The notes under the pieces are model-generated. The model made no database searches, was not told where the DNA came from, and was given only the letters and a program-made list of their open reading frames with translations. Shown one piece after another: positions 50,794-59,457 of a DNA stretch of 64,000 bases. This DNA is from JANMDU01 sp043777675. Lineage in GTDB: Bacteria > Pseudomonadota > Gammaproteobacteria > Burkholderiales > Burkholderiaceae_C. The position numbers were made by a program, and so were the translations under genes. The stretch spans positions 41,623 to 105,622 of the forward strand of contig JAYWHR010000055.1 in the NCBI GenBank assembly GCA_043777675.1, in the 5' to 3' direction. Numbering within the stretch: position 1 is the first letter of the stretch; each line of letters begins with the position of its first letter.

Positions 50794-51594
50794 GTGTCAT
50801 CTGCGCCACGTATCGTTAGCCTTGTGCCCAGCATCACCGAGCTCGTGGTCGATTTAGGGCTGGGCGCGTATTTGGTGGGGCGCACTGGTTTTTGCATCCA
50901 TCCGCTGGGCGCCGTACAAAATGTGCCGAAAGTGGGCGGTACAAAAGATGTGAATCTTGAAAAAATCCGTAAGCTCTTGCCCACGCATGTGATTGTGAAT
51001 ATGGATGAGAACACGCTCCAAGTGGTGCAAGCTGTGAGAGAGTTTGTGCCGCATGTGATCGTTACCCATCCTCAAACGCCGCAAGACAACATTGCGTTGA
51101 TCGATCAATTACTCGCGCAATTTGCTATAAATTTTGAAGCACGCTGCGCAATGGATATGCCGGCGAGAGAGCTAAAGCAGCAAATAAATTCAGGTATGCG
51201 CGAGCTTCAGGCTTTGCCTAAGCCCCACCAGCGCGTGCTGTATCTCATCTGGCGAGATCCGTGGATGACGGTGGCGCGCGATACATACATCAGTCGTATG
51301 CTCGATATGATCGGCTGGCAAACTTGGCCTGAAGTGGCGGGGGGGCAAACAGGTGCGGCGCGCTACCCCAAGCTGAGCGGTGATGAGCCTTGGCTGCAAG
51401 GTGTGCAGCGCGTGCTCCTGTCCAGTGAGCCCTACCGATTTGAGGCGAGCCATCTTGCAGAGGTCCAGGCATGGCTGCCGCAGGCGCAAGTGCAATTGGT
51501 CGATGGTGAGATGCTGAGCTGGTACGGTAGTCGCAGCGTGAAAGGCCTGGCTTATTTAGCAGAGCTGGCAGGCGGCGATTCTTCGTCCGCGTAA
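50794..51594 (+). CDS. Cytoplasmic helical-backbone metal receptor-like protein
   Basis: A 266-residue protein of BtuF/FhuD-like type III binding-protein fold (RIVSLVPSITELVVDLGLGA, VGRTGFCIHPLGAVQNVPKV, DVNLEKIRKLLPTHVIVNMD, YLIWRDPWMTVARDTYISRM). No signal peptide is seen, so it is probably cytoplasmic. Start is GTG at 50794. The dispersed element gives FAINFEARCAMDMPARE in the interdomain helix. No ABC permease is adjacent. Confidence 0.75.
   Translation: MSSAPRIVSLVPSITELVVDLGLGAYLVGRTGFCIHPLGAVQNVPKVGGTKDVNLEKIRKLLPTHVIVNMDENTLQVVQAVREFVPHVIVTHPQTPQDNIALIDQLLAQFAINFEARCAMDMPARELKQQINSGMRELQALPKPHQRVLYLIWRDPWMTVARDTYISRMLDMIGWQTWPEVAGGQTGAARYPKLSGDEPWLQGVQRVLLSSEPYRFEASHLAEVQAWLPQAQVQLVDGEMLSWYGSRSVKGLAYLAELAGGDSSSA
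51123..51164 (+). repeat. 44-bp dispersed element inside the metal-receptor gene
   Basis: Orientation B, common B frame: FAINFEARCAMDMPAR. Frame kept. Confidence 0.82.
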
Positions 51595-51776
51595 TTGCGC
51601 CATTGATGCAAGGCGCTTTTCATTGTGAGGAACTGATTCTCAAAGCCGGGGCAGGCTCTGCAAATCGCCATGTGCAGTCGCAGCTGTGCTGTCTCTTTCA
51701 GGCTGAGCGTACGATCTTGCATAGCCACCACCATGTGGGCGACTTCTTTGCAGCTTCGGCGGAGGGGGTAATCCAT
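51552..51776 (-). CDS. Zinc-finger anti-sigma factor
   Basis: About 74 residues from ATG 51776. SCKEVAHMVV followed by RLHMAICRACPGF gives the His-X3-Cys-X2-Cys of zf-HC2 (ZAS) anti-sigma factors. No membrane segment, so it is a soluble anti-sigma. It follows the sigma-factor gene by 11 bases and probably binds it. Near a bufferin operon it may respond to metal or thiol stress. Confidence 0.8.
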   Translation of the reverse strand: MDYPLRRSCKEVAHMVVAMQDRTLSLKETAQLRLHMAICRACPGFENQFLTMKSALHQWRNYADEESPPASSAK

Positions 51777-51787
51777 GGGGAGAAATT

Positions 51788-52366
51788 CTAAACGGCGTGC
51801 TGACCGAACCAGTTGAGTTGTAGGCATTCGCGCAGCTTGAGGCGGGCGCGGTGCAGCTGCACATAGAGGTTAGTAGACGTGATGTTCAGAGTCTTACACA
51901 CCTCATCGGCATCCAGCTCCAGCCATTCGCGCATGAGAAATAGCCGGCCTTGCACAGCGGGCAGCTTGGTTATGCAAGCATCCATCACCGCCATGAATTG
52001 GCGCTGAGCAAGATCGCGATCAGGGTTGCCCCAATCAGCGGGTGCTTCAGCAAAATGGCCATCTTGCTTGAAGCCAATCGCATCAAGCAAATCACCTTCG
52101 CTCATATCGTCGTCAGCGCTACCGCGCATATCGGCCACATTCGGCTCGCGCAGATTAGCGCGAAGTGTATCCACCACTTTGTGCTTTAACACGCCCACCA
52201 ACCAAGTTCGCAGCTGCGCTTTGCCGCCAAATGCTTGCGGCTTGGCTATTGCGGCAAGCATGGTGTCTGATACAGCGTCTTCCGCCCAAGCTTCGTTTCG
52301 CAATTGCAAGCGTGCAAATCTCAAGAGATACAGCCGCTGCTCGGCAACATCTTGTTCAAAACTCAT
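51788..52366 (-). CDS. ECF-family RNA polymerase sigma factor
   Basis: A 192-residue sigma factor. Region 2: LYLLRFARLQLRNEAWAEDA, with TMLAAIAKPQAF and LRTWLVGVLKHKVVDTLRAN; region 4: ELDADEVCKTLNITSTNLYV, QLHRARLKLRECL. Divergent from the redoxin gene and near the DUF2282-DUF692-DUF2063 operon, which is the arrangement of metal-stress sigma factors in other proteobacteria. Confidence 0.87.
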   Translation of the reverse strand: MSFEQDVAEQRLYLLRFARLQLRNEAWAEDAVSDTMLAAIAKPQAFGGKAQLRTWLVGVLKHKVVDTLRANLREPNVADMRGSADDDMSEGDLLDAIGFKQDGHFAEAPADWGNPDRDLAQRQFMAVMDACITKLPAVQGRLFLMREWLELDADEVCKTLNITSTNLYVQLHRARLKLRECLQLNWFGQHAV

Positions 52367-52393
52367 GGTGACTCCAAAATGTCAATTGATCAT

Positions 52394-52452
52394 ACAACGC
52401 CGTTGTGTGTAAGTTCTGCACAAGATACGCGACGTATTCATTTATACGTTGC
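52394..52452. promoter_or_regulatory. Palindromes in the sigma/redoxin divergent promoter
   Basis: A perfect ACAACG-C-CGTTGT (52394-52406) and an imperfect palindrome GCGACGTAT...ATACGTTGC near 52428-52451, just before the redoxin ribosome binding site. A segment GTAAG...CTGCAC...GACG recurs upstream of the bufA-like gene (53065-53095), which could be a shared ECF promoter. Speculative. Confidence 0.4.
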
Positions 52453-52467
52453 ATGAGGAGCAATCGG

Positions 52468-53034
52468 ATGCGCAAAAATTTACTCGCCGCTGTATTTACA
52501 CTCAGTTTGTTGGGCTTAGCGAGCCAAGCGCAAGCGCAAGCGCCCGGCGCTGCAACGACTGCACTCGTCAAAGCAGAGACTATGCTGCCTAAAAACGCTC
52601 AAATCACCGGCAAGACGATTGACGGCCCACGCTTTGATCTCGCCAAGCAAAAAGGTAAAGTGGTGCTGGTGATGTTTTGGGCTACGGATTGCGCTGTCTG
52701 CCGCGACAAGATGCGCGAATTGCGCGAAAACGCCAAAGGCTGGGAAGGCAAGCCTTATGCCACTGTGTTGATCAATGCAGATCGCCGCATGAGCGATGTG
52801 GACAGCTATAACGCGATCATCAACAAATCTGTGCCCATCAAAGAGCGCCTCACCCAGCTCTGGGCGCTCGATCCGAGCTACCAAGACAGCTTGGGTACAG
52901 CTGACATGATCAAAAATCGCAACGCCACCAGCTTGCCGCTCACGCTCGTGATCGATAAAAAGGGTGAGGTGGTTAAGCGCTACCAAGGCCGCATTCCGGC
53001 GGAAGTGTGGGATGACATTTCTGAGTTGCTGTGA
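52468..53034 (+). CDS. TlpA/ResA-like periplasmic redoxin
   Basis: A 188-residue protein with a signal peptide (NLLAAVFTLSLLGLASQAQA) and a thioredoxin fold: KGKVVLVMFWATDCAVCRDK carries the Cys-X2-Cys. The downstream VINADRRMSDVDSYNAI and TSLPLTLVIDKKGEV match redoxins. Start ATG 52468 has SD GAGGAG. Beside the bufferin operon it could keep precursor or enzyme Cys reduced (inference). Confidence 0.82.
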   Translation: MRKNLLAAVFTLSLLGLASQAQAQAPGAATTALVKAETMLPKNAQITGKTIDGPRFDLAKQKGKVVLVMFWATDCAVCRDKMRELRENAKGWEGKPYATVLINADRRMSDVDSYNAIINKSVPIKERLTQLWALDPSYQDSLGTADMIKNRNATSLPLTLVIDKKGEVVKRYQGRIPAEVWDDISELL

Positions 53035-53178
53035 TTTTTTTCACAAAAATACACGTCTGATGCGTAAGAACGGCCTGCACCAGCAAGACTGACGAAAAGC
53101 TGAAGTGAGATGGCTCGCTAGATGGGCATCTTGATGTCAGCATGATTGATTTTTACCATGTCTTATCGGAGAAATTTC

Positions 53179-53469
53179 ATGAACCAACGCGCACTTATCG
53201 CAGCCGCTGCTGCAACTTTACTCAGTACGTCTTTTATTGCCACGACCGTGATGGCGCAAACGGCTCCAACCAAAGAAAAATGCTATGGCATTGCCAAGAT
53301 GGGTCAAAACGACTGCGCCAATTTGGCAGGCACGCATTCGTGCGCTGGTCAGTCAAAAGTCGACAACGACAAAGGCGAATGGAAATACGTGGCCTCTGGC
53401 ACCTGCGGCACCATGAAAGGCATGACGGCAGAGCAAGCCAAAAAAGCGGCGATGGAAAAGAAGAGCTGA
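53179..53469 (+). CDS. DUF2282 precursor peptide (bufferin type)
   Basis: A 96-residue periplasmic protein from ATG 53179 (SD CGGAGA): signal peptide (ALIAAAAATLLSTSFIATTV, cleavage near MAQ), then a core with four Cys (KCYGIAKMGQNDCANLAG, SCAG and GTCG). This is the DUF2282/BufA pattern whose Cys are converted to thiooxazoles by the MNIO enzyme, giving copper-binding bufferins in Caulobacter (established there). Modification here is inferred from the neighbours. Confidence 0.82.
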   Translation: MNQRALIAAAAATLLSTSFIATTVMAQTAPTKEKCYGIAKMGQNDCANLAGTHSCAGQSKVDNDKGEWKYVASGTCGTMKGMTAEQAKKAAMEKKS

Positions 53470-53483
53470 TTCTGTGTCTTTGA

Positions 53484-54491
53484 ATGGATCAAAGCCTGAC
53501 GCGCTCTGACATCATGAATGCTCTCAACACAACAGGGTCGGCTGCTCAAATGCTTCCTTTTTCTGCCTTAGCCGCAAAAGCTGCAGCTAGGGCAGGCATT
53601 GGCTGGCGGCATGCGCACTATGCCGCTGTGTTGGAGCAGCGCCCCGATGTAGGTTTTTTGCAAGTGCATTCTGAGAATTTTTTTGGCCATGGTGCGCCTG
53701 CGGGTGGAGCGGCGTTGGCTACTTTAGATGCAGCGCGTGAGCATTACCCGATCAGCTTGCATGGCGTGGGGCTCTCACTGGGCTCGGCGCTTGGCATCGA
53801 TGATTGGCATTTGGATCAGCTCGCATCGTTGGTGCAGCGCATTGATCCGGTGCGCGTGAGTGATCATGCAAGTTTTGCGCGCGGCGTGCGCGGTGCTCGT
53901 GGGGATGGCTCGGGTGGCCAGATGCTGCATGCCTCGGATTTGCTGCCGATCCCTTTCACACATGAGTCGCTGGATGTGCTTTGCATCAATGTACAGCGCG
54001 TGCAAGAGCGATTGAAGCGCGTGCTGCTCGTGGAGAATTTAAGCGCCTATGGGCAATATGCGCAAGCTGATTTTGTAGAAGAAGAATTTTTGAGTGAACT
54101 CACTCGCCGCACTGGGTGCCAGCTGCTGCTTGATGTGAACAACGTGTTCGTGAATGCGCTCAACGATTTGGATACGCTGCCCAGCGAGCCGAGAGATCGC
54201 GCACTCGCCTTGCGCGAAGCAGCTGCATTTTTAAATGCACTGCCCGCCCAAGGCGTGGGTGAGATGCATTTGGCTGGGCATTGCGAGATAGAAGACATCG
54301 TGATTGATGATCACGGCAGTGCGGTGTGTGAAGCGGTGTGGCAGCTCTATGCGCATGCTGTGCGGCGCTTTGGCAATACGCCAGCGTTAGTCGAATGGGA
54401 CACCGATATCCCAGAATTAAAAGTACTGCTCGCACATGCCGAAAGAGCTGATGCTGTGGCTCGCGCAGTAGCCGAAATGGTGCGCGGATGA
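53484..54491 (+). CDS. DUF692 MNIO enzyme (BufB type)
   Basis: A 335-residue TIM-barrel multinuclear iron oxidase. GIGWRHAHYAAVLEQRPDV, LQVHSENFFG, ISLHGVGLSLGSALG, VRVSDHASF, ENLSAYGQY, DVNNVFVNALN, EMHLAGHCEIED and EWDTDI supply the His, Asp and Glu ligands. It modifies Cys of the precursor with the DUF2063 partner. ATG 53484 or 53514 may be the start; the stop overlaps bufC (ATGA). Confidence 0.88.
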   Translation: MDQSLTRSDIMNALNTTGSAAQMLPFSALAAKAAARAGIGWRHAHYAAVLEQRPDVGFLQVHSENFFGHGAPAGGAALATLDAAREHYPISLHGVGLSLGSALGIDDWHLDQLASLVQRIDPVRVSDHASFARGVRGARGDGSGGQMLHASDLLPIPFTHESLDVLCINVQRVQERLKRVLLVENLSAYGQYAQADFVEEEFLSELTRRTGCQLLLDVNNVFVNALNDLDTLPSEPRDRALALREAAAFLNALPAQGVGEMHLAGHCEIEDIVIDDHGSAVCEAVWQLYAHAVRRFGNTPALVEWDTDIPELKVLLAHAERADAVARAVAEMVRG

Positions 54492-55360
54492 GTACCACAC
54501 TGGCTGCGCAGCAAACTGCGCTGCTGAGCTTGTTAGCGCTGAACACTACTGATTTGATAGCGCTTTACGCATATTCTATGCCGGCTAATGGCCATTTATG
54601 CTTTAAAAATCGAACTGCAACGGTACGCGGGCTGCGTGCCTATCGCGCGAATGCGCAACGGCTGGCGGGTGGCGCGCTACAGGCCAGCCATCCGGTTTTG
54701 CAACAACTCTTGGGTGGCGAAAATTTCCAGAATCTTGCGCAAGATTTTTGGCGCGCCATGCCGCCCGAACGTGGTGATTTAGCGCAATGGGGCGGTGAGC
54801 TCGCCGCCTATTTAAAGCAAGTGCCGCAATTGGAAGCACTGCTGGCCGAGCATCCCTACTTACCCGATATAGCGCGGGTGGAATGGGCGCTGCATGTGGC
54901 TAAGACTGCCTCTGATGCGGCACTGGATACGCAGAGCTTTCAGTTGCTCACCTCTCATGATCCTGCTGCGCTGCGTTTGACCTTCAGTCCGGGCTGTGCA
55001 CTTGTGCGTAGCGCTTATCCGGTGGTGGCAATCATGCAATCACACCGCGCCCGTATTCCGGGTGATCACGAGACGACAATGAGCGACGCACAGGACGCTG
55101 ATCAAACGGCTATCGCCAATAGAGAGCCACAACTCGCGTTGATATGGAGGCAAGGTTTTCGCACAACGCTGGGCGTGGCGGGCGACGCATCCGCCGCTTT
55201 GGTCGAAGCCACGCTGCAAGGCCAGTCGTTATCTGCTGCGCTTCATAAGGCGTTTGTGCAAGCGCCCGATTTCGATTTCAGCGCATGGCTGGCGCAAAGT
55301 GTGCAGTCGGGTCTGCTCAAGGGTGTGGTGGGCGATGTTCCTTCAGATACGCATCTCTGA
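54488..55360 (+). CDS. DUF2063 partner of the MNIO enzyme (BufC type)
   Basis: A 290-residue protein with N-terminal DUF2063 domain (VRGLRAYRANAQRLAGGALQ, ASHPVLQQLLGGENFQNLAQ, DFWRAMPPERGDLAQWGGEL) that binds the precursor leader, and a C-terminal domain. The dispersed element adds TTDLIALYAYSMPANG at residue about 20, ahead of the domain core. It overlaps bufB by 4 bases and ends inside a perfect 12-bp hairpin. Confidence 0.83.
   Translation: MSTTLAAQQTALLSLLALNTTDLIALYAYSMPANGHLCFKNRTATVRGLRAYRANAQRLAGGALQASHPVLQQLLGGENFQNLAQDFWRAMPPERGDLAQWGGELAAYLKQVPQLEALLAEHPYLPDIARVEWALHVAKTASDAALDTQSFQLLTSHDPAALRLTFSPGCALVRSAYPVVAIMQSHRARIPGDHETTMSDAQDADQTAIANREPQLALIWRQGFRTTLGVAGDASAALVEATLQGQSLSAALHKAFVQAPDFDFSAWLAQSVQSGLLKGVVGDVPSDTHL
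54545..54588 (+). repeat. 44-bp dispersed element inside the bufC-like gene
   Basis: Orientation B, common B frame: NTTDLIALYAYSMPAN. One of the copies closest to the consensus, in the N-terminal part of DUF2063. Confidence 0.88.
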
Positions 55361-55367
55361 AGGAACA
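55336..55367 (+). terminator. Hairpin overlapping the bufC stop codon
   Basis: TGTTCCTTCAGA and TCTGAAGGAACA are perfect 12-bp arms with an 8-base loop; the stop codon TGA lies in the right arm. No T run follows, so it may stabilise the mRNA 3' end or act as a weak terminator. Confidence 0.6.
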
Positions 55368-55466
55368 CCGAGGTCACTAGAAAATGCGCGAAAGATACAC
55401 AAACCATGGCTTTTTCTGTATCTTCCAAGGTTTGCGTCAAACGGTCAGGCTCTTGATGCTTTCGCT

Positions 55467-58295
55467 CTAGAAGGGCCAAACGGGCTGAGCGACCGACATA
55501 TCGATTTTCTTCACGGTGGCGTGATTGTTGGTGGTCGAGTTGCCGTAAAACAAAGCGGGCACAGCAGCAAAATTAAATGCCGTGACTTGCGCGGATGCTT
55601 CAGCTGAATAGCGTACGCCCCACAAATCGAAGGTGGCGCGGTGATCTCGGCTTGTGATCCAAGACAGGGTGATCAACAGGTTGTCATTGCCCGTCATGCT
55701 GGCAGGCTTGGTGGCATAGGTGCTGTAGCCCAACTTGTTGCGGTTGGCGAGCCAATCAGCTGCAGACACGGCATCATATTGGCGCTGATGCAAATACAAG
55801 AGCGTGATGATGTCCCAGCGGCTTGTTTCGCTGGCCTGGCGCTCTGCCCAGTAATGCACCCATTGCATATAAAAGCTCATGCGTTCACCGTTTTGGCTCG
55901 CATAAGCGGCATCGCCCCAGATGCGCTGATACGCGCCTTCGATGGGATCGGGCTCGGCTTTGGCAGCCTTGATCATGTCAAATGCAGATTTATAGCGCAG
56001 TCGATCATCGGAGCGGTTGACATTAATTTCTCTCAACATGCGCCAGCCTTTATGCAGCGGAAAAATGTTGTTGGAGACTTCGCCACTTTGATAGTCATAC
56101 ACTTTATGCATGCCCTTTTGCATGTTGTGACCGATTTCGTGGCTCTCCACCCAGTTGCGTGGGTTCAGCCCGGCTTCTTGATCGTAGGGGTTGCCTGAGC
56201 AGCCTTGGCCACAGGAGGCGTATTTGTCCACATTGATATGCTGTGTGCTGGGCGCGCGGTGGATATCTGCATCGGTGCAATTCCATGCAAGCTGCGTGCA
56301 CATGGCTTGCACATGCGCGGTCAGTGCTTTGCCTGCGACATTAAAGCCCGCGAGCAAATAGATATCTTCGAATAAATAGGTTTTGATCTGAGCTAAAAAC
56401 GTGCTGACATTGTTCGCAAAGTCAGTGGTAATCACATCACGCATTTTTTGCGCGTTTGAGTGGATCTCAACACCTGGCAGCTTGATTTCTGCCCAGTCGT
56501 GTTGCGCGGCATTGAGCGTAGCCATGAAGCCGGCTTGGTCTCCTGCGCCGTTAGAAAGATCTAAGAAGGGGTGCTTGCTGGTGCCGCGTATGCGCAGGAG
56601 CACGTTTTGCTGCGGCTGAGCATCTTTGAAGGCCAATTGCAGTATGCCGCCATAGGGGCTAGTGAGTTGAACGGGTTTCCCAACCGACAAAACAATTTCT
56701 GGGCTCGCTAAAAAGCGCGGGCGGTCGTATTTGTTGGGCTCCCACAATTTCGTGGTGCCGGTGCGTTGGGTGTTCAGCCGCAACGAAACCGTGGCTGTGC
56801 CCGCGCTGACCAACTCAAGCGTGAGCTGCTTACCGGGCGCCGCCATGCGGCCAATGGCCGTAAAGCCTTCTTTCGTCGGGATGAAGACGTCGACCAGCTC
56901 ATCGACGGCGCTGACGTTCATGGCCGCAGTGAGCGTTCCAGCAAACGTGCCCAGATCGGTTTGGGCAACAGCCGTTGTGCGCACATAAGCCACCAGTGCA
57001 TCTGCAATAAAAGCCTTCTGAAATGCCCCGGCTGTGCTGACTTTGTCCATCGGATAACGCAATTGCTTGCGCACGACATCGGCCCACAAGACCAAGGAGC
57101 GAAGTAATTCAGTGTCCGCGATGGAGAAGATGTTTTCACCGGTGCGGTTGTAAGCATCAATTTGGCCGCGCATGGCATCCACAGCGGGGAACAGTTGTGT
57201 TTGTAAACTGGGCAGCTCGCCGCATTTGTAAACGGCATCGCATGTACTCCAGTCATAAGGCATGCTGAAGTTGTTCGTGGCCATTTGATTGATTAGGGCG
57301 GTATAACTGGCAAATTGATCGGTCAGTGCTTGTTGGCTTGCAGCACTGCGATTTGCTGCAACCTTATCCTGTACCCAATAATTACCGCCGTAACCGCCCA
57401 TTTGTAACCCCATACCAGAGAGAATTTGCGCACCTGAGTCGCTGGTAAACGAATTTTTGGTATGCAAGTACATCACAGGTTTGCCGGCGGCGATCAACGC
57501 GCGAATACTGCTCTCTAAGCTATCGCTCGCTGCAATATCGCTTCCGATGAGAAGTAGATCAACGCTATTTGCACAGGCCGGGGTACTGATGAAATCGCAC
57601 GCTGCGATACTGAACGGGATACCAGCTTTCACAAAGCCTTGGCCCTTGTTGAAGTTGTTCATGCCAACTGCCGCCACTTTTAAATCAGTCGGTAAAGCGC
57701 CGTTTGCATCGCCCGTAACCAACCATCCCAAAAGCCGTTTGAAGGCGCCAACGTGCGCATTCATCGCATTAGCGTTGAATCGCTCTAAAACCTGTACGCC
57801 ATAGCCGGCGCTTCGCCCGCCATGCGCTAGGCTGATACTGGCAAGCAATTTGCCTTGATCGCCCACAATAAAGGGTTGTGAATTGGCTGGATTTTTTGGC
57901 AACATCCATTGGCTGTGAACGGTCGGATCGTATTCAGTGCTCACGTTTTGATAGAGGCCGCTGATGCGTGCGGTTTGATCTGTGCTGATTTGGCTGAGCA
58001 AACTCAAGGCATGCTTAGCAATCATGGGGGCATCATTGAGCGCGGTGGCGTCGCCCGAGATCAACGCGGCTTTGAGCTCGGCGGGTAGCTGCGGCGTCGC
58101 ATTGACAGGCAAGCTTGTGGTGCCGTTGCCCGCATCGTTTTTGCTTTCGCTGGCAGGGCCTCCGCCTCCGCATGCGCTCAAAAACAACGCCAATGCGCAT
58201 CCAATGGCCCAAGCCGATTTGCCGGCACGCCAGCGCATATCTACATTTGTATCAATTCCGGGCGTGGAGAGATGAAGCGCATCTGGATGTGGCAT
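55467..58295 (-). CDS. Large M60-like (ImpA/enhancin type) metallopeptidase lipoprotein
   Basis: About 942 residues from ATG 58295 (58238 or a TTG at 58325 are alternatives). The signal peptide WAIGCALALFLSACGGGG has a lipobox Cys. The zinc motif WVESHEIGHNMQKGMH (HEXXH) lies near residue 718, in a gluzincin domain followed by YMQWVHYWAERQASETSRWD. This matches the Peptidase_M60 domain of mucin- and glycoprotein-cleaving proteases such as IMPa of Pseudomonas. Surface or periplasmic; substrate unknown. Monocistronic, leftward. Confidence 0.83.
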   Translation of the reverse strand: MPHPDALHLSTPGIDTNVDMRWRAGKSAWAIGCALALFLSACGGGGPASESKNDAGNGTTSLPVNATPQLPAELKAALISGDATALNDAPMIAKHALSLLSQISTDQTARISGLYQNVSTEYDPTVHSQWMLPKNPANSQPFIVGDQGKLLASISLAHGGRSAGYGVQVLERFNANAMNAHVGAFKRLLGWLVTGDANGALPTDLKVAAVGMNNFNKGQGFVKAGIPFSIAACDFISTPACANSVDLLLIGSDIAASDSLESSIRALIAAGKPVMYLHTKNSFTSDSGAQILSGMGLQMGGYGGNYWVQDKVAANRSAASQQALTDQFASYTALINQMATNNFSMPYDWSTCDAVYKCGELPSLQTQLFPAVDAMRGQIDAYNRTGENIFSIADTELLRSLVLWADVVRKQLRYPMDKVSTAGAFQKAFIADALVAYVRTTAVAQTDLGTFAGTLTAAMNVSAVDELVDVFIPTKEGFTAIGRMAAPGKQLTLELVSAGTATVSLRLNTQRTGTTKLWEPNKYDRPRFLASPEIVLSVGKPVQLTSPYGGILQLAFKDAQPQQNVLLRIRGTSKHPFLDLSNGAGDQAGFMATLNAAQHDWAEIKLPGVEIHSNAQKMRDVITTDFANNVSTFLAQIKTYLFEDIYLLAGFNVAGKALTAHVQAMCTQLAWNCTDADIHRAPSTQHINVDKYASCGQGCSGNPYDQEAGLNPRNWVESHEIGHNMQKGMHKVYDYQSGEVSNNIFPLHKGWRMLREINVNRSDDRLRYKSAFDMIKAAKAEPDPIEGAYQRIWGDAAYASQNGERMSFYMQWVHYWAERQASETSRWDIITLLYLHQRQYDAVSAADWLANRNKLGYSTYATKPASMTGNDNLLITLSWITSRDHRATFDLWGVRYSAEASAQVTAFNFAAVPALFYGNSTTNNHATVKKIDMSVAQPVWPF

Positions 58296-58497
58296 GTTGA
58301 AACCTGTTTGAATTAATTTATACAAAAACTTTATGCGAGATACACATTCATTATGTATGTGGCCTTTCGTACTACAAATTACTTTACTGGGTTTTACATG
58401 CGTTACAAAAATATCAGAAAAACCTATTGTTAGAGGGTTGGGAATAAGGGAAACAGCACCCTAAACGTCAGCTAGGGTACAAATTATTTCAAAAAAC

Positions 58498-59457
58498 CTA
58501 GGCTGTTTGTAACGAAAGGTGGATTTGTATCGCCAGCAACAAATCTGCCCAAGCTTTGGCTTTGTCGGGCAGGTTGCGCAGCAAGTATGCGGGGTGATAG
58601 GTCACGATCACAGGAGCTTGGTAGGTGGCGTGTTTGAGGGTGTGCACGCGGCCACGTAGTTTGCCGACTGGCTCGTTGCTGCCCGTCAGAGTTTGGATGG
58701 CAAACTTACCCATCGCCAGAATAATTTTGGGGCGCAGTAGCTCGATTTGCCTGCCGAGATAAGGCTCGCACATGGCTACTTCTTCGCTCGAAGGATTGCG
58801 ATTCGCTGGCGGGCGGCATTTCAGCACGTTGGCGATATAGACGCCGTTCGTGCGAGATAGACCAACAGCCTTGCCGTTTTCATCCGTACCCATCTTGATT
58901 GCGGCAAGCATGTTGTCCAGCAGCTTGCCGGCTTGCCCGACGAAGGGCTCACCTTGTGCATCTTCATTCTCACCGGGTGCTTCGCCCACGATCAACCAAT
59001 CAACTTGCGGGGCTTGGCTTGCCTCGGCGCTCGCTTGCCCAACACCAAATACCGTGTTCTTACGCGATGCGCAAAGGCCGCAGGCTTGGCAGCTTGATAC
59101 GGCGCTTTGAAGGCTAAGCCAATCCATTTGCTCAATGCCTGCAGGGCGTGGAGCCAGTGCCATGGTGGATGCAGCAAAGGGTGAGGGCGCAACGCGTTGA
59201 TCTGCAAATGCTACGTTTTCAATAGCAGACTGCGCAGTCTCTATGCCGGCTGTACGCTGTTTTTGATCCAAATTCTCTGAAGAAACTGATTTTTGCGGTG
59301 TTGCGGCTGCTTGTGGCGCAGATACTGGCATGCAAGCCTGCTCAGGCGCAGCTTCATGCTCAGGCAGCCAAAGTTTGATACCCATAGCGTCCAACATCTG
59401 GCGCTGGCGCTCATCGAGTTCGTAGGGAAACGAAGTGTCTTGCTGTGCGGTGTTCAT
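58498..59457 (-). CDS. Uracil-DNA glycosylase, family 4/5 iron-sulfur type
   Basis: A 319-residue protein. The C-terminal 200 residues form the UDG domain: SCQACGLCASRKNTVFGVGQ (two 4Fe-4S Cys), VGEAPGENEDAQGEPFVGQA, NVLKCRPPANRNPSSEEVAM (third and fourth Cys) and VTYHPAYLLRNLPDKAKAW. Removes uracil from DNA. The N-terminal 100 residues are low complexity and carry the dispersed element (TAGIETAQSAIENV). Its start overlaps the rimI stop. Confidence 0.88.
   Translation of the reverse strand: MNTAQQDTSFPYELDERQRQMLDAMGIKLWLPEHEAAPEQACMPVSAPQAAATPQKSVSSENLDQKQRTAGIETAQSAIENVAFADQRVAPSPFAASTMALAPRPAGIEQMDWLSLQSAVSSCQACGLCASRKNTVFGVGQASAEASQAPQVDWLIVGEAPGENEDAQGEPFVGQAGKLLDNMLAAIKMGTDENGKAVGLSRTNGVYIANVLKCRPPANRNPSSEEVAMCEPYLGRQIELLRPKIILAMGKFAIQTLTGSNEPVGKLRGRVHTLKHATYQAPVIVTYHPAYLLRNLPDKAKAWADLLLAIQIHLSLQTA
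59211..59252 (-). repeat. 44-bp dispersed element inside the uracil-DNA glycosylase gene
   Basis: Orientation A relative to the gene, common A frame: TAGIETAQSAIENVA in the low-complexity N-terminal extension. Frame kept. Confidence 0.82.

Noticed and set aside
57780..57840. AGCCGGCGCTTCGCCCGCC segment resembling the dispersed element
   Set aside because: Only the GCCGGC part matches and the coding sequence fits the protease; no TGCGCA-AGCGCT core.
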